Shown: positions 25,284 through 34,898 of the stretch, in pieces
Position numbering within the stretch: the stretch's first letter is position 1
Layout of the letters: every line of letters starts with the position of its first letter
NCBI RefSeq assembly: GCF_000732925.1
Contig: NZ_CP008953.1
Span: forward strand, 7,867,001 to 7,931,000
Origin: Amycolatopsis japonica
GTDB taxonomy: Bacteria; Actinomycetota; Actinomycetes; Mycobacteriales; Pseudonocardiaceae
Direction: 5' to 3'
Length of the DNA stretch: 64,000 nucleotides
The notes under the pieces: model-generated
Told to the model about the DNA's origin: nothing
The model's database searches: none
Seen by the model: the letters and a program-made list of their open reading frames with translations, nothing else
Translations under genes and position numbers: made by a program

Positions 25284-25900
25284 TGCGACGCACCATCCTT
25301 GTTTTTATCGCAGCAACCCTCGCCCTCGCCGCGTGCTCCACTCCCACCACCAATGGGACCCCCACCCCCACTGGCGGCGGATCGAACTCGAACCCGCCGA
25401 AGTCCACCAATCCGGCTCCTGAGGTGCCGAAGGTGGAAAAACCGATCGATCTGGCGCAGATCAAGCAGACGCCCTGCAAAGCTTTGACCGAGGCACAAGC
25501 CGCAGAGCTCCTCGGTCCTACCACTGAGACTGCCTCACAGCCAGATGGCCCGGCTGGCCCTGCCTGCAGGTGGTCCGTCCCCTCCACCACCCGGCCACGA
25601 GTCAACGTGATTTTCAGCAAGGCTCCGGATGGAGGGACGGCAAGTGTTTATCAAGCTAAGGGTGGCGCTTACGAGCTGGTTGAACCGCTAGAGACGATCG
25701 GCGGCTATCCACTGACCGCTTACGGCACAAAAGACGAACGCCCCTCAGGCAAGTGCTCCGTAGCTTTAGGGACCAGCGATAACGAGACCGTCGACATCGT
25801 CCTGGAGCAGTCCGAAGCCAACATCGGCAAGAAAGACCCCTGCGACGCTGCCCGCGAAGCCGCGATCAGGGTCCTGACCACCATCCGAGGGAGCAACTGA
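25283..25900 (+). CDS. DUF3558 family lipoprotein
   Basis: The 205-residue protein has a lipoprotein signal (MRRTILVFIAATLALAAC; Cys18), a Thr/Pro/Gly-rich tether to about residue 50, and a DUF3558 domain with CKALTEAQAAELLG and later CRWSV and CSVAL cysteines. DUF3558 lipoproteins recur next to ESX substrate genes in Pseudonocardiales; their function is unknown. Its start and stop each overlap the neighbouring genes by one base (TGATG), so translation is coupled. Confidence 0.82.
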   Translation: MRRTILVFIAATLALAACSTPTTNGTPTPTGGGSNSNPPKSTNPAPEVPKVEKPIDLAQIKQTPCKALTEAQAAELLGPTTETASQPDGPAGPACRWSVPSTTRPRVNVIFSKAPDGGTASVYQAKGGAYELVEPLETIGGYPLTAYGTKDERPSGKCSVALGTSDNETVDIVLEQSEANIGKKDPCDAAREAAIRVLTTIRGSN

Positions 25901-27144
25901 TGGTCGCCGAAGGACCGCTCACCGCGACCCAGATCTACGAACAGATCACCAAGGGCGAGGGCACTGGCTCGCTCTCCGACGCCCAGCGTGCAGCCCATGA
26001 GTTGACCCGGCGGCACCACGACCGGGCGCAGCGGCTCGCCGCCCTCACCCAGAAGACCCTGGCGGGTTGGCAGGGCGGGGCCAGCATGGCCGCGGTCGAC
26101 GCGACGATGCCGGTCGTCGAGGCGGCGGCGGACGACGTGACGCACTTGACGCGGGCCCAGACCGCCATCAGCTCCCAGATGGACGCGTTCGGCACGGCCA
26201 AGAACTCGGTCAAACCGGTGCCGCCCGAGCAGCCCGCGCCGACGGCCGAGGATGTCAAGGCCGTCATGGGTGGAGGCCTGGTCGGCTACTGGAGCAGGGT
26301 TCAGGGGTACCAGGCCGACAGCCAGCACAACATCGACACCTTCGCGTCCTACCACTCCGCCAGTACCGCCAACGGCGACGAGCTGCCTGCCCAGTACGCG
26401 CAGCTCAACGACCCGGGCGGCAGCGTCACCTTGGACGAGGGCGGCGCCGGGAAGCCCGCGGTGAGGGGATTCGGCGACGGCGCCGACGGGCGCGAGCACG
26501 GCACTGGCGAGCCCTACCGAGGGCCGAGCGGACCCAGTGGCCCCAGCGGTCCCGGCACTCCAAGTGGACCCAGCGGGCCGAGCGCCCCAGCGCCCGATAG
26601 CGGCCCTCAGCCCGGCCAAGGGCCTCAGCCTGGCCAGTACCCGGGCCAGCATCAGCCCGGCGCGCAGCAGCCGGACGACGGGACCCGCGCGAATTCGTAC
26701 ACGCCGCCCCAGACCACGCCGGTCGTACCGCCGGCGGCGAACCTCGACTTCGGGCCGACCGGCAAGCCGAGCCCCACATACAACACGCCCGGCGCTTTCC
26801 CGCCCGGGTACGGACCCGGGACGAGCGGGCCCGGCGTCTACGGCCCCGGCGCGACAGGCAGGCCCGGCGGGACTGGGCAGCAGCCTGGCATGGGTGGCCG
26901 TAGCGGCGCCGGGATGCCCGGCGAGGGCGTGGCCGGCCGCGGCACGGCGGGGGCGGCAGGCGCCGCCGGTCGTGGTGGGGCGAACGGCATGCCGATGGGA
27001 GCGGGCGCTGGGCGCGGCGGGAAGGGCGAGGAGGACAAGGAGAAGAAGGCTCCGGCGTACCTCCAGAACCCGGATCCCGACGAGACCTTCGGCGGCTACA
27101 TCGAAAAGCCGACCCCGCCGGTGATCGGCGAGAAGAAGAAGTAG
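25900..27144 (+). CDS. PPE-like type VII secretion substrate with Pro/Gly-rich C-terminus
   Basis: The 414-residue protein has an N-terminal helical domain (residues 1-~165) with ARRHHDRA-type heptads and WQGG at about residue 57, the WxG turn of PPE/WXG proteins. It is followed by a long low-complexity region of PSGPSGP, PGQ and GAG repeats (about 205-370). A conserved-looking acidic/aromatic tail (YLQNPDPDETFGGYIEKPTP) ends the protein. It is probably secreted as a dimer with the first gene product through an ESX system encoded elsewhere. One-base overlap with the lipoprotein gene. Confidence 0.78.
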   Translation: MVAEGPLTATQIYEQITKGEGTGSLSDAQRAAHELTRRHHDRAQRLAALTQKTLAGWQGGASMAAVDATMPVVEAAADDVTHLTRAQTAISSQMDAFGTAKNSVKPVPPEQPAPTAEDVKAVMGGGLVGYWSRVQGYQADSQHNIDTFASYHSASTANGDELPAQYAQLNDPGGSVTLDEGGAGKPAVRGFGDGADGREHGTGEPYRGPSGPSGPSGPGTPSGPSGPSAPAPDSGPQPGQGPQPGQYPGQHQPGAQQPDDGTRANSYTPPQTTPVVPPAANLDFGPTGKPSPTYNTPGAFPPGYGPGTSGPGVYGPGATGRPGGTGQQPGMGGRSGAGMPGEGVAGRGTAGAAGAAGRGGANGMPMGAGAGRGGKGEEDKEKKAPAYLQNPDPDETFGGYIEKPTPPVIGEKKK

Positions 27145-27171
27145 CACCACAGTCCCAGGGGAGGGAGGCAC

Positions 27172-27924
27172 GTGGTGCTCGCGCGCCCGGTCGAAATCAC
27201 GCTCGACACACTGTTGACCGCGTTCCGTCACGCCGGATGCGGAGATCCGCATCTGATCTTCGCGGGCGGGCTGCGGTACATCCCGCCGTCGTCGCGAAAC
27301 GGCGAAGACCGGGCGGCGTTCGAGGAGCTCGGCGGGCTCGGGTTCACCGAGGGCAAGCGGCTGACCAGCGACTTCGAGGACGTCCTGCACATACTCGACC
27401 GGCCGAACACCGAGTACTACGCGACGGTCCGCACGGAGACGGAGCAGTACAGCGTGCTCGTCGCCGTGCGCGGGCGCGCCGCGGTGACGGCGATCTGCGA
27501 AGGAAACCGGGTGTGGCTGAAAGGCGTGCGGACCTCCGACCGCGCGGCCGCGCTCGTGATGAACCTGCCCGAGTACCCGCCCGCGCGATTCTCCCCGTTC
27601 TCCTTGCCCCAGGACGATTTCAACGGCGACGGCGGCAACGACCTCTACGACGAACCCGCGTCGCGAAGCCGGGAGGCTCGGCAACTGGACGAGGTGTTCG
27701 AGCAGCCCTATTTCGGTGTCGGGTTCTTCGCCGCGGCCATGCGTCCTGACGGGGGAAGACGCACGGAGGCCACGGACGACCTGACCTATCTCGACCTCGA
27801 CGCCGGCCGGGTGGCCATGCACGTGAGCGGTTCTCCCCGGAACCGGTACATCACCGTCCTCCCCGGCGAACCCACGTTACTGGCGCAAAAGCTCGCCGCG
27901 CTGCGGGCGAGCCTCGACCACTGA
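27172..27924 (+). CDS. EspG-family ESX secretion chaperone
   Basis: The 250-residue cytoplasmic protein matches the EspG fold expected downstream of PE/PPE pairs (begins RPVEITLDTLLTAFRHAG; ends VSGSPRNRYITVLPGEPTLL). EspG proteins bind the helical tip of PPE partners and deliver them to the ESX machinery. GTG 27172 (or the adjacent GTG 27175) follows GGGGAGGGAGG. The last 48 bp overlap tail-to-tail with the convergent XRE regulator gene. No ESX core gene (EccB-E) is present in this operon. Confidence 0.75.
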   Translation: MVLARPVEITLDTLLTAFRHAGCGDPHLIFAGGLRYIPPSSRNGEDRAAFEELGGLGFTEGKRLTSDFEDVLHILDRPNTEYYATVRTETEQYSVLVAVRGRAAVTAICEGNRVWLKGVRTSDRAAALVMNLPEYPPARFSPFSLPQDDFNGDGGNDLYDEPASRSREARQLDEVFEQPYFGVGFFAAAMRPDGGRRTEATDDLTYLDLDAGRVAMHVSGSPRNRYITVLPGEPTLLAQKLAALRASLDH

Positions 27925-28653
27925 CTCGATCAGGCGCACCGACCGGGCGGGATCCAGCGCGACAGCGTCCACAGTGGACTGGACATAGGGTGCGACATCG
28001 CAGCGCCGGTGCAGGAACAGCCCGGTCCCCCGGTGTTTCAAGTAGACCAACGGCCGCGCGGGACCGAATTCCAGCAGAACGTAGTCGCCGCCGGGATACG
28101 CTCCGGCGGCGAAGGGGATGACCCGGAGTTCGACGGTAGGCCGTTCGGCCAGCTCGATGAGATGCTGGAGCTGATTCGTCATCACTCTCGGCCCGCCGAC
28201 CTGGCGGCGCAGCACCGCTTCGTCGAGGTAAGCGGCAAGTCTCTTCTGGCCCAGCACCGCGACGGAAGAGTTCGTAGCCCTCGCGTAGGCAGGCGTTCGG
28301 AGCGGCTCGGGAACCAGCGTGGTCCCGAAAGCGACGATCTTGGTGGCCTCCTTTCCATACTGTGCAAGCGTTTCCCGCTGGACGGCCAAGTCGGCGAACC
28401 ACCAGGGGCCGCTGTCGCGGGCCAACGCGAGCAAAGCCTCCCGACGCTCCCCCGTGACTTGATAGACGGCGAGCAGCGCCGAAACTTCCTCGGCGGACGC
28501 CGCACGCAGGCCGGTTTCGATCCGGCTGATCGTCGACTGGGACCACGCCAGCTTGTCGGCCACTTCGGTCGCGGCCAGCCTGGCGGCCTTCCGGGCGACA
28601 CGAAGTGCTTCGGCGAGCGCTCTCGCCTGGGGTGCGGGCTTCGACTTCGGCAT
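27877..28653 (-). CDS. XRE-type regulator with DUF5753 domain
   Basis: The 258-residue protein has an N-terminal helix-turn-helix (about residues 10-65: RLAATEVADKLAWSQSTISRIETG) and a C-terminal DUF5753 domain containing GPWWFADL, a typical landmark, and VYLKHRGTGLFLH. These regulators are abundant in actinobacteria, usually beside a small DUF397 protein; none is here. ATG 28653 (MPKSKPAPQ) is preferred with AAGGTG upstream. It lies 32 bp after the hydrolase gene on the same strand. Confidence 0.85.
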   Translation of the reverse strand: MPKSKPAPQARALAEALRVARKAARLAATEVADKLAWSQSTISRIETGLRAASAEEVSALLAVYQVTGERREALLALARDSGPWWFADLAVQRETLAQYGKEATKIVAFGTTLVPEPLRTPAYARATNSSVAVLGQKRLAAYLDEAVLRRQVGGPRVMTNQLQHLIELAERPTVELRVIPFAAGAYPGGDYVLLEFGPARPLVYLKHRGTGLFLHRRCDVAPYVQSTVDAVALDPARSVRLIESVVEARPQRGELLRQ

Positions 28654-28685
28654 CGCGAGCACCTTGCCCGGTGCGCCACGGCAAG

Positions 28686-29471
28686 TCATTCCCCGAGGCG
28701 GGCGACCTCGCGAACAGCCCCCGAAATAGCGGTGAAGTCCTTCTTCAGCAGGGCTCCGTGGTTGCTTTCGACCTTCGCGCTCACCTTGATGTTCAGGTTG
28801 CGGGCGGTCACCGCGTCGAGCCCGGCGCGGATCTGTTCCTGCTCGTTCCCCTTGCTGCCGAACGAGGTTCCCGACGCGACCACGTACCGGGCCGGGACCT
28901 TGATGTCGTCGAGCACCGGTCCCAGCTCCGACTCGCGCGAGAGCTTGCCGAGTTCGATGTTGCTCTCCGCCTGCTGGGCAGCACTCATCCGCGGCGTCAG
29001 ACCGGTCGGGCGCAGCAGCGGCATGACCAGGTTCAGTCGCTTGAACAGCTTGCGGATTCGTTGTTCCATGGCGTCGTCCAGCCAGTCGTAGGGAAACGCG
29101 CCGTCGACGAGCACCGCGCCGATGGTCCGCTCCGGGTTCCGGGCGGCCCAGTGCGCGGCTACGACCGCGCCGTAGGACCAGCCCACCACGACGGCCCGCT
29201 CCACTCCGCGGGCCGCAAGGACGGCGTCGACGTCGCGGACTGCGGCCTCGAAGGAGTAGTCGGCCGAACGCCGCGATTTGCCGCGGGCGCGCTCGTCGTA
29301 GGTGATGTGGCGGAAGTCCGTGCCCAGGTCGGCGAGGATCCGGCGCCAGTAGCCCTGGGTCGCGAACTGGCCGTTGAGATAAACGATGGGGATGCCGGGG
29401 CCGCCGGTGTCCGTGACGGCCAGCGCGGTGTCTTCGACGGGGAGCATTCCGGTCCAGGAAGAGGAAGTCAT
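28686..29471 (-). CDS. Alpha/beta hydrolase
   Basis: The 261-residue alpha/beta-hydrolase fold has the nucleophile elbow GWSYGA (Ser), oxyanion region YLNGQFATQGYW, DERARGKS strand, and a late His in VESNHGALL. It has no signal peptide, so it is cytoplasmic. The substrate is unknown. ATG 29471 is tentative because no strong ribosome site is visible; MLPVEDTA at 29447 is an alternative. It is separated from nuoN by a terminator and probably has its own promoter. Confidence 0.82.
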   Translation of the reverse strand: MTSSSWTGMLPVEDTALAVTDTGGPGIPIVYLNGQFATQGYWRRILADLGTDFRHITYDERARGKSRRSADYSFEAAVRDVDAVLAARGVERAVVVGWSYGAVVAAHWAARNPERTIGAVLVDGAFPYDWLDDAMEQRIRKLFKRLNLVMPLLRPTGLTPRMSAAQQAESNIELGKLSRESELGPVLDDIKVPARYVVASGTSFGSKGNEQEQIRAGLDAVTARNLNIKVSAKVESNHGALLKKDFTAISGAVREVARLGE

Positions 29472-29523
29472 GAAGGAACTATCGAGGTCCGGCCTGACAC
29501 CGCTCTGACGTCGCCCTGACACG

Positions 29524-29552
29524 AAAAAGCCCCCTCACGACAGCGAGGGGGC
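29524..29552 (-). terminator. Rho-independent terminator of the nuo operon
   Basis: On the minus strand, GCCCCCTC (29552-29545) pairs with GAGGGGGC (29536-29529) across an 8-nt loop and is followed directly by TTTTT (29528-29524). It lies 17 bp after the nuoN stop and is the textbook form rarely seen in GC-rich actinobacteria. Confidence 0.9.
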
Positions 29553-29568
29553 CTTCCGCGAACCGGGA

Positions 29569-31134
29569 CTACTTGAGGGCGAACCCGCCGGAGCCCGCCC
29601 AGTCGAGGGCGAAAGCCGGGAGCAACCCCAGCACCAGCGTGACGATGACGCCGAGCGTGATCGCCGTGGTGGTGAACGCGCCGGGCACGGTGACGGTCGG
29701 GCCGTCGGGCGCCGGCTCGGAGAAGTACATCAGCACGATCACCCGCAGGTAGAAGAACGCGGCGACGGCGCTGAAGATCAGGGCGACGACGACCAGCGGC
29801 GCCATCCCGTCGGACAGGGCCGCCGAGAACACCACGAACTTGCCGACGAAGCCACTGGTCAGCGGGATACCGGCCAACGCCAGCAGCAGGAAGGTGAACA
29901 CACCCGCCAGTACCGGAGACCGCTTCGCCAGGCCTGCCCAGGCGGACAGGTGCGTCGCCTCGCCGTTCGCGTCCCGCACCAGCGAGACGACACCGAACGC
30001 GGCGAGCGTGGTGAAGCCGTAAGCCAGCAGGTAGAACAGCGTGCTCGACAGGCCTTCCTCGGTCATCGCGATGGCACCGACGAGCAGGAAGCCGGCGTGC
30101 GCGATGGACGAGTAGGCGATCATGCGTTTCACGTCGGTCTGCGTCAGGCCCAGCACCGCGCCGATCAGCATCGAGATGATCGCGACGGCCCAGAGCACGC
30201 CGCGCCATTCCCAGCTGGTCGACTCGAACGCCACCTGGAACACCCGCAGGATCCCGCCGAACGCGGCGACCTTGGTGCAGGCACCCATGAACGCGGTGAC
30301 CGGCGTCGGCGCGCCCTGGTAGACGTCCGGGGTCCAGGTGTGGAACGGACCGACCGAACCCTTGAACAGCAGGCCGACCGCGAGCAGCCCGAGCCCGGCG
30401 AACAGCAGCGTGTCCGACCGGTCCGAACCGGCGGCGGCGTTGGCGATGTCCGACAGCTTCACGGAGTTCGCGTAGCCGTAGAGCAGCGCGAGCCCGTAGA
30501 GGAAGAACGCCGACGAGAACGCGCCGAGCAGGAAGTACTTGACCGCCGACTCCTGCGAGAGCAGGCGACGACGACGGGCCAGACCGCACATGAGGTACAG
30601 CGGCAGGCTCAGCACTTCGAGCGCGATGAACATGGTGAGCAGGTCGTTGGCCGCGACGAACGCCATCATGCCGCCGAGCGCGAACAGCGTCAGCGGGAAG
30701 ACCTCGGTCTGCATGCCGGTGGTGCCGACCTGCGCGCGGTCCTGGACCGTGCCGGGACGGATACCGGCCTGCGCGACGAACGCGCCACCCGGCTCGACCG
30801 AGCGGTCGGCGATCAGCAGCAGCGCACCCAGCGCGAGCGCCAGCAGCGTGCCCCACAGGAACAGCGACGGCCGATCGACGGCGATGGCGCCGCTGAAGGT
30901 CGTGACGCCGCCCTTCGGCGCGGAAGTGCTGGCGTACCAGGCGAGGAAGACGCCCGCCGCCCCGATCCCGACCAGGGACAGGAAGACCTGCGACGGCCAC
31001 CGCATGTGCTTGGGCAAGAAGGCTTCGAGCAGCACGCTGACACACGCGGCCCCGAGGATGATCAGGATCGGCGTGACGGCGAAGTAGTCGATCGACGGCA
31101 CCTGCACCGGTGGCGCCTGAGTCAAGAAGAGCAC
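29569..31134 (-). CDS. nuoN: NADH-quinone oxidoreductase subunit N
   Basis: The 521-residue antiporter-like subunit of complex I has about 14 membrane helices, including the proton-channel segments SAVKYFLLGAFSSAFFLYG and KRMIAYSSIAHAGFLL with conserved lysines. It conducts one of the coupled protons in the membrane arm. It is the last gene of the 14-gene operon, starts at GTG 31134 three bases after nuoM, and is followed by an intrinsic terminator. Confidence 0.96.
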   Translation of the reverse strand: MLFLTQAPPVQVPSIDYFAVTPILIILGAACVSVLLEAFLPKHMRWPSQVFLSLVGIGAAGVFLAWYASTSAPKGGVTTFSGAIAVDRPSLFLWGTLLALALGALLLIADRSVEPGGAFVAQAGIRPGTVQDRAQVGTTGMQTEVFPLTLFALGGMMAFVAANDLLTMFIALEVLSLPLYLMCGLARRRRLLSQESAVKYFLLGAFSSAFFLYGLALLYGYANSVKLSDIANAAAGSDRSDTLLFAGLGLLAVGLLFKGSVGPFHTWTPDVYQGAPTPVTAFMGACTKVAAFGGILRVFQVAFESTSWEWRGVLWAVAIISMLIGAVLGLTQTDVKRMIAYSSIAHAGFLLVGAIAMTEEGLSSTLFYLLAYGFTTLAAFGVVSLVRDANGEATHLSAWAGLAKRSPVLAGVFTFLLLALAGIPLTSGFVGKFVVFSAALSDGMAPLVVVALIFSAVAAFFYLRVIVLMYFSEPAPDGPTVTVPGAFTTTAITLGVIVTLVLGLLPAFALDWAGSGGFALK

Positions 31135-31137
31135 GGT

Positions 31138-32688
31138 TTACTTGCCTCCCTGCACGGACGACAGAGTCGCCTGCACCGACGGGGTGATCGTGTCGAGCAC
31201 CGGCTTGGGATAGAACCCGAGCGCGATGATCAGCACGACCATCGGCGCCAGGATCGCGATCTCCCGGCCGCCGAGGTCCTTGATGGCTTTGGTGGCACCG
31301 AGTTCCGGAGCCATGGCCGTGCCAGGGCCGCCACCGGCGCCGATCAGGGCGTCACCGCGGACGGGGCCCTGCATGACGCGCTGGTAGAGCCAGAGCACGT
31401 AAGCCGCGGCCAGCACCATGCCGACCGTCGCGATGATCGTGTACACCGGGTAGTCCACAAAGGACCCCAGCAGCACCAGGAACTCACTGATGAAGGAGTT
31501 CGTGCCGGGCAGGGACAAAGTGGACAGACCGGCGATGAGCAGCATGCCGCCGAGGAGCGGGGTCACCTTCGCCATGCCGCCGTAGTCGGAGATCCTGGTG
31601 GATCCGCCGCGCATCACGATCAGGCCGACGACCACGATCAGCATGCCGGTGGCGAGGCTGTGGTTCAGCATGTACGACACCGAGCCGACCATCGCCTGCT
31701 CGTTGAAGGTGAAGATGCCCAGTGCGATGAAGCCGAAGTGGGCGATCGACACGTACGCGATGAAGCGCTTCATGTCGCGTTGCCCGGCCGCGAGGATCGA
31801 TCCATAAAGGACACCGGCGACGGCGAGCACCAGCACCCATGGCGCGAGTTCCTTGCTGGCGTCGGGGAACATCGGGAGGCAGTAGCGCAGGAACCCGAAC
31901 GTGCCGACCTTGTCCAGCACGCCGACCAGCAGGACCGCGACGCCGATCGGCGCCTGGCCCGCGGCGTCCGGCAGCCAGGTGTGGAACGGCACCAGCGGGG
32001 CCTTGATCGCGAACGCGAGGAAGAACCCGAGGAACAGCCAGATCTGCGTGCCCAGCGGGGCGTCGCGGACGACCGTGACGAGGGTTTCCCAGTCGAAGCT
32101 GCCCTTGCCGAGTTTGTCCGACGCCAGCGAGTACGCCCCGATCGCCGAGGCCAGCATGATCAGGCCGCCGAGGAACGAGTACAGGAAGAACTTGACCGCC
32201 GCGTACTGCCGGTTCGCGCCGCCGTAGCCGCCGATCAGGAAGTACATCGGGATCAGCATGATCTCGAACAGCACGTAGAACAGGAAGACGTCGGTCGCGG
32301 CGAACACCGCGATGGTCAGCGCCTCCTGCACCAGGATCAGCGACAGGAACCCGCCCGCCGAGCGCCCGGCCGGGAGCTTGTCGGTCAGGCCCAGCGCGCC
32401 AACCACGATCGGCACCAGCAGGCCGATGACCGCGATCATCACCAGCGCGATGCCGTCGATGCCGAACGAGATGTGGATGCCGAAGTTCGGGATCCAGTCC
32501 ATCGAGGACTTCTGCTGGATGCGGTCCCCCGAAGGCGCGTAGCTCGCCCACATCGGGATCACCAGCAGGAACGTCAGGAGCGACACCACGAGCGCGGTGA
32601 GCGTCGCCAGCCTGTCGTTCTTCTTCATCCCCGCGACGACCGCGGCGCCGACCAGCGGCAGCAGGATGGTTGCGAGTACCCAGGTCAT
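31138..32688 (-). CDS. nuoM: NADH-quinone oxidoreductase subunit M
   Basis: The 516-residue antiporter-like membrane subunit has about 14 helices. Conserved elements are EIMLIPMYFLIGGYGG, PFHTWLPDAAGQAP and the lysine-bearing DMKRFIAYVSIAHFGF. It forms one of three proton-translocating modules. ATG 32688 overlaps the nuoL stop by one base (TGATG). Confidence 0.97.
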   Translation of the reverse strand: MTWVLATILLPLVGAAVVAGMKKNDRLATLTALVVSLLTFLLVIPMWASYAPSGDRIQQKSSMDWIPNFGIHISFGIDGIALVMIAVIGLLVPIVVGALGLTDKLPAGRSAGGFLSLILVQEALTIAVFAATDVFLFYVLFEIMLIPMYFLIGGYGGANRQYAAVKFFLYSFLGGLIMLASAIGAYSLASDKLGKGSFDWETLVTVVRDAPLGTQIWLFLGFFLAFAIKAPLVPFHTWLPDAAGQAPIGVAVLLVGVLDKVGTFGFLRYCLPMFPDASKELAPWVLVLAVAGVLYGSILAAGQRDMKRFIAYVSIAHFGFIALGIFTFNEQAMVGSVSYMLNHSLATGMLIVVVGLIVMRGGSTRISDYGGMAKVTPLLGGMLLIAGLSTLSLPGTNSFISEFLVLLGSFVDYPVYTIIATVGMVLAAAYVLWLYQRVMQGPVRGDALIGAGGGPGTAMAPELGATKAIKDLGGREIAILAPMVVLIIALGFYPKPVLDTITPSVQATLSSVQGGK

Positions 32689-34586
32689 CAGGAGAACCTC
32701 ACCAGCAGGAGTGCCGCCAGAAGCAGGAATGTGCCGCCCAGCATGGACAGTGCGTACGAGCGGACGAAGCCGGTCTGCAGGCGGCGCAGGCGCCCGGATC
32801 CGCCGCCGAGCGCGGCGGCGATGCCGTTGACCGCGCCGTCGACGCCGCGGTTGTCCACGTAGACCAGCGCCCTGGCGAGCCAGGTGCCCGGGCGGGCGAC
32901 CAGCGTCTCGTTCAGGGTGTTGCCGTAGAGGTCGTTGCGCGCGGCCTTGACCACGGCCGAGACCCGCTCGGGGCGTTCCACCGGAACGTCCTTACGGCCG
33001 ACGAAGAGCCACGCCGCCGCCGCGCCGAGCACCGACAGCGCCACGGTGAGGATCGGGACCAGCGCGTGCGGGATGACACTGTGGCCACCCTCCTCGAGTG
33101 GGCCGACCACCGGCGAAAGCCATTCGGCGAACCGGTCTCCGAGGGCGAAGAAAGCACCGGCGCCGACCGAGCCGATCGCCAGGATGATCATCGGCCACTT
33201 CATCACCGCGGGCGATTCGTGCGGGTGGAAGTCGCGGCCGTCGCTGCTCTTGATCTCCTTCCAGCGTTCCTTGCCGAAGAAGGTCATCACCATCAGGCGG
33301 GTCATGTAGAACGCGGTGAGCCCGGCGCCGAGCAGTGCCGCGCCGCCCATCACCCAGCCGCGCCAGCCGCCCTGCGACAGCGCCGCTTCGATGATCGCGT
33401 CCTTGGTGAAGAAGCCCGAGAGCGGCGGGATGCCGATCAGCGCCAGGTAGCCGAGGGCGAAGGTCCAGAAGGTGACCGGCAGATGCTTGCGCAGCCCGCC
33501 GAACTTCCGCATGTCGACCTCGTCGTTCATGGCGTGCATGACCGAACCGGCCCCGAGGAACAGCCCTGCCTTGAAGAAACCGTGCGCGACCAGGTGCATG
33601 ATGCCGAGCGCGTAGGCGATCGGCCCGAGGCCGACGGCGAGCATCATGTACCCGATCTGGCTGACCGTGGAGTACGCCAGGACCTTCTTGATGTCGTCGT
33701 AGGCGCAACCGATGATGCACCCGATCAGCAGCGTGACCGTGCCGACGAGGGTGACGATCAGGCGGCCGTCCGCGGTGGCGTTGAAGATCTCGTGCGCGCG
33801 GGCGACCAGATAGACGCCGGCGGTGACCATCGTCGCCGCGTGGATGAGGGCCGAGACCGGGGTCGGGCCCTCCATCGCGTCGGGAAGCCAGGCCTGCAGC
33901 GGGAACTGGCCGGACTTACCGCAGGCGCCCAGCAGCAGGAGGATCGCGATCGCGGTGACCGCACCGGTCGGGATCTGGCCGACGGCGCCGAAGACCTCGG
34001 CGTACCCGGTGCTCCCGACGTACTTGAACATCAGGAAGATCGCCAGCGCGAGCCCGACGTCACCGACGCGGTTCATCAGGAACGCCTTCTTCGCCGCGGT
34101 GGCCGCGGACGGGCGGTCCTGGTACCAGCCGATGAGCAGGTACGACGCGAGACCCACGCCCTCCCAGCCGAGGTACAGCGTCACGAAGCTGTTGCCCAGC
34201 ACCAGGATCAGCATCGAGGCGACGAACAGGTTGAGGTACGCGAAGAACCTCGACCGATCGCGGTCCTCGGACATGTAGCCGATCGAGTAGAAGTGGATCA
34301 GCATGCCGACGCCGGTGATCAGCAGCACGAACGTCAGCGACAGCGCGTCGATCCGCAGCCCGAAGTCGACCTGCAGCGCCGAAACCGGGATCCACGAGAA
34401 CAGCTTGACGTCCGCGGTGGCCTTCGTGTCGGCCGTGAAGAACAGGATCAGGCCGTACACAAAGGACAGTGAGACGGTCGCGCTGCCGAGGAGGTGTCCC
34501 CAGGGACGGGCGCGTTTACCGGCCAGCAGAAGAATCAGGGCGCCGAGGGCGGGAAAGGCCACCAGCAGCCACGATGATGCGGTCAC
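32688..34586 (-). CDS. nuoL: NADH-quinone oxidoreductase subunit L
   Basis: The 632-residue distal antiporter-like subunit has the expected extra C-terminal lateral helix region. Signature stretches are [35 protein letters not shown] and [20 protein letters not shown] 34586 is the start, 12 bp after nuoK. Confidence 0.97.
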   Translation of the reverse strand: MTASSWLLVAFPALGALILLLAGKRARPWGHLLGSATVSLSFVYGLILFFTADTKATADVKLFSWIPVSALQVDFGLRIDALSLTFVLLITGVGMLIHFYSIGYMSEDRDRSRFFAYLNLFVASMLILVLGNSFVTLYLGWEGVGLASYLLIGWYQDRPSAATAAKKAFLMNRVGDVGLALAIFLMFKYVGSTGYAEVFGAVGQIPTGAVTAIAILLLLGACGKSGQFPLQAWLPDAMEGPTPVSALIHAATMVTAGVYLVARAHEIFNATADGRLIVTLVGTVTLLIGCIIGCAYDDIKKVLAYSTVSQIGYMMLAVGLGPIAYALGIMHLVAHGFFKAGLFLGAGSVMHAMNDEVDMRKFGGLRKHLPVTFWTFALGYLALIGIPPLSGFFTKDAIIEAALSQGGWRGWVMGGAALLGAGLTAFYMTRLMVMTFFGKERWKEIKSSDGRDFHPHESPAVMKWPMIILAIGSVGAGAFFALGDRFAEWLSPVVGPLEEGGHSVIPHALVPILTVALSVLGAAAAWLFVGRKDVPVERPERVSAVVKAARNDLYGNTLNETLVARPGTWLARALVYVDNRGVDGAVNGIAAALGGGSGRLRRLQTGFVRSYALSMLGGTFLLLAALLLVRFS

Positions 34587-34598
34587 TCTCGGTGCTCC

Positions 34599-34898
34599 CT
34601 AGTACTTCAGCAGGTTGGTGTCGTCGACCGAGGCCGAGCGCCGGGTGCGGAAGATCGCCATGATGATCGCGAGCCCCACCACGACCTCGGCGGCGGCGAC
34701 GACCATCACGAAGAACGCCATCACCTGGCCGTCCAGCGACCCGTTGATCCGGGCGAACGTGACCAGGGACAGGTTCGCCGCGTTCAGCATCAGCTCGATG
34801 CACATGAACACGACGATCGCGTTGCGGCGCACCAGCACCCCGACCGCGCCGATGGCGAACAGCAGCGCGGACAGGAGCAGGTAGTACGTCGGGGTCAT
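34599..34898 (-). CDS. nuoK: NADH-quinone oxidoreductase subunit K
   Basis: The 99-residue protein has three membrane helices, the normal size. It carries the conserved membrane glutamates in [12 protein letters not shown] and [11 protein letters not shown] that take part in proton coupling next to the quinone site. The start ATG (34896-34898) overlaps the nuoJ stop as ATGA. Confidence 0.97.
   Translation of the reverse strand: MTPTYYLLLSALLFAIGAVGVLVRRNAIVVFMCIELMLNAANLSLVTFARINGSLDGQVMAFFVMVVAAAEVVVGLAIIMAIFRTRRSASVDDTNLLKY

Noticed and set aside
29950-32862. A 970-codon open frame on the plus strand opposite nuoN-nuoL
   Set aside because: It is antisense to well-conserved complex I genes, has the Arg/Glu/Asp/Gln-rich composition typical of shadow frames in GC-rich DNA, and shows no domain or ribosome site.
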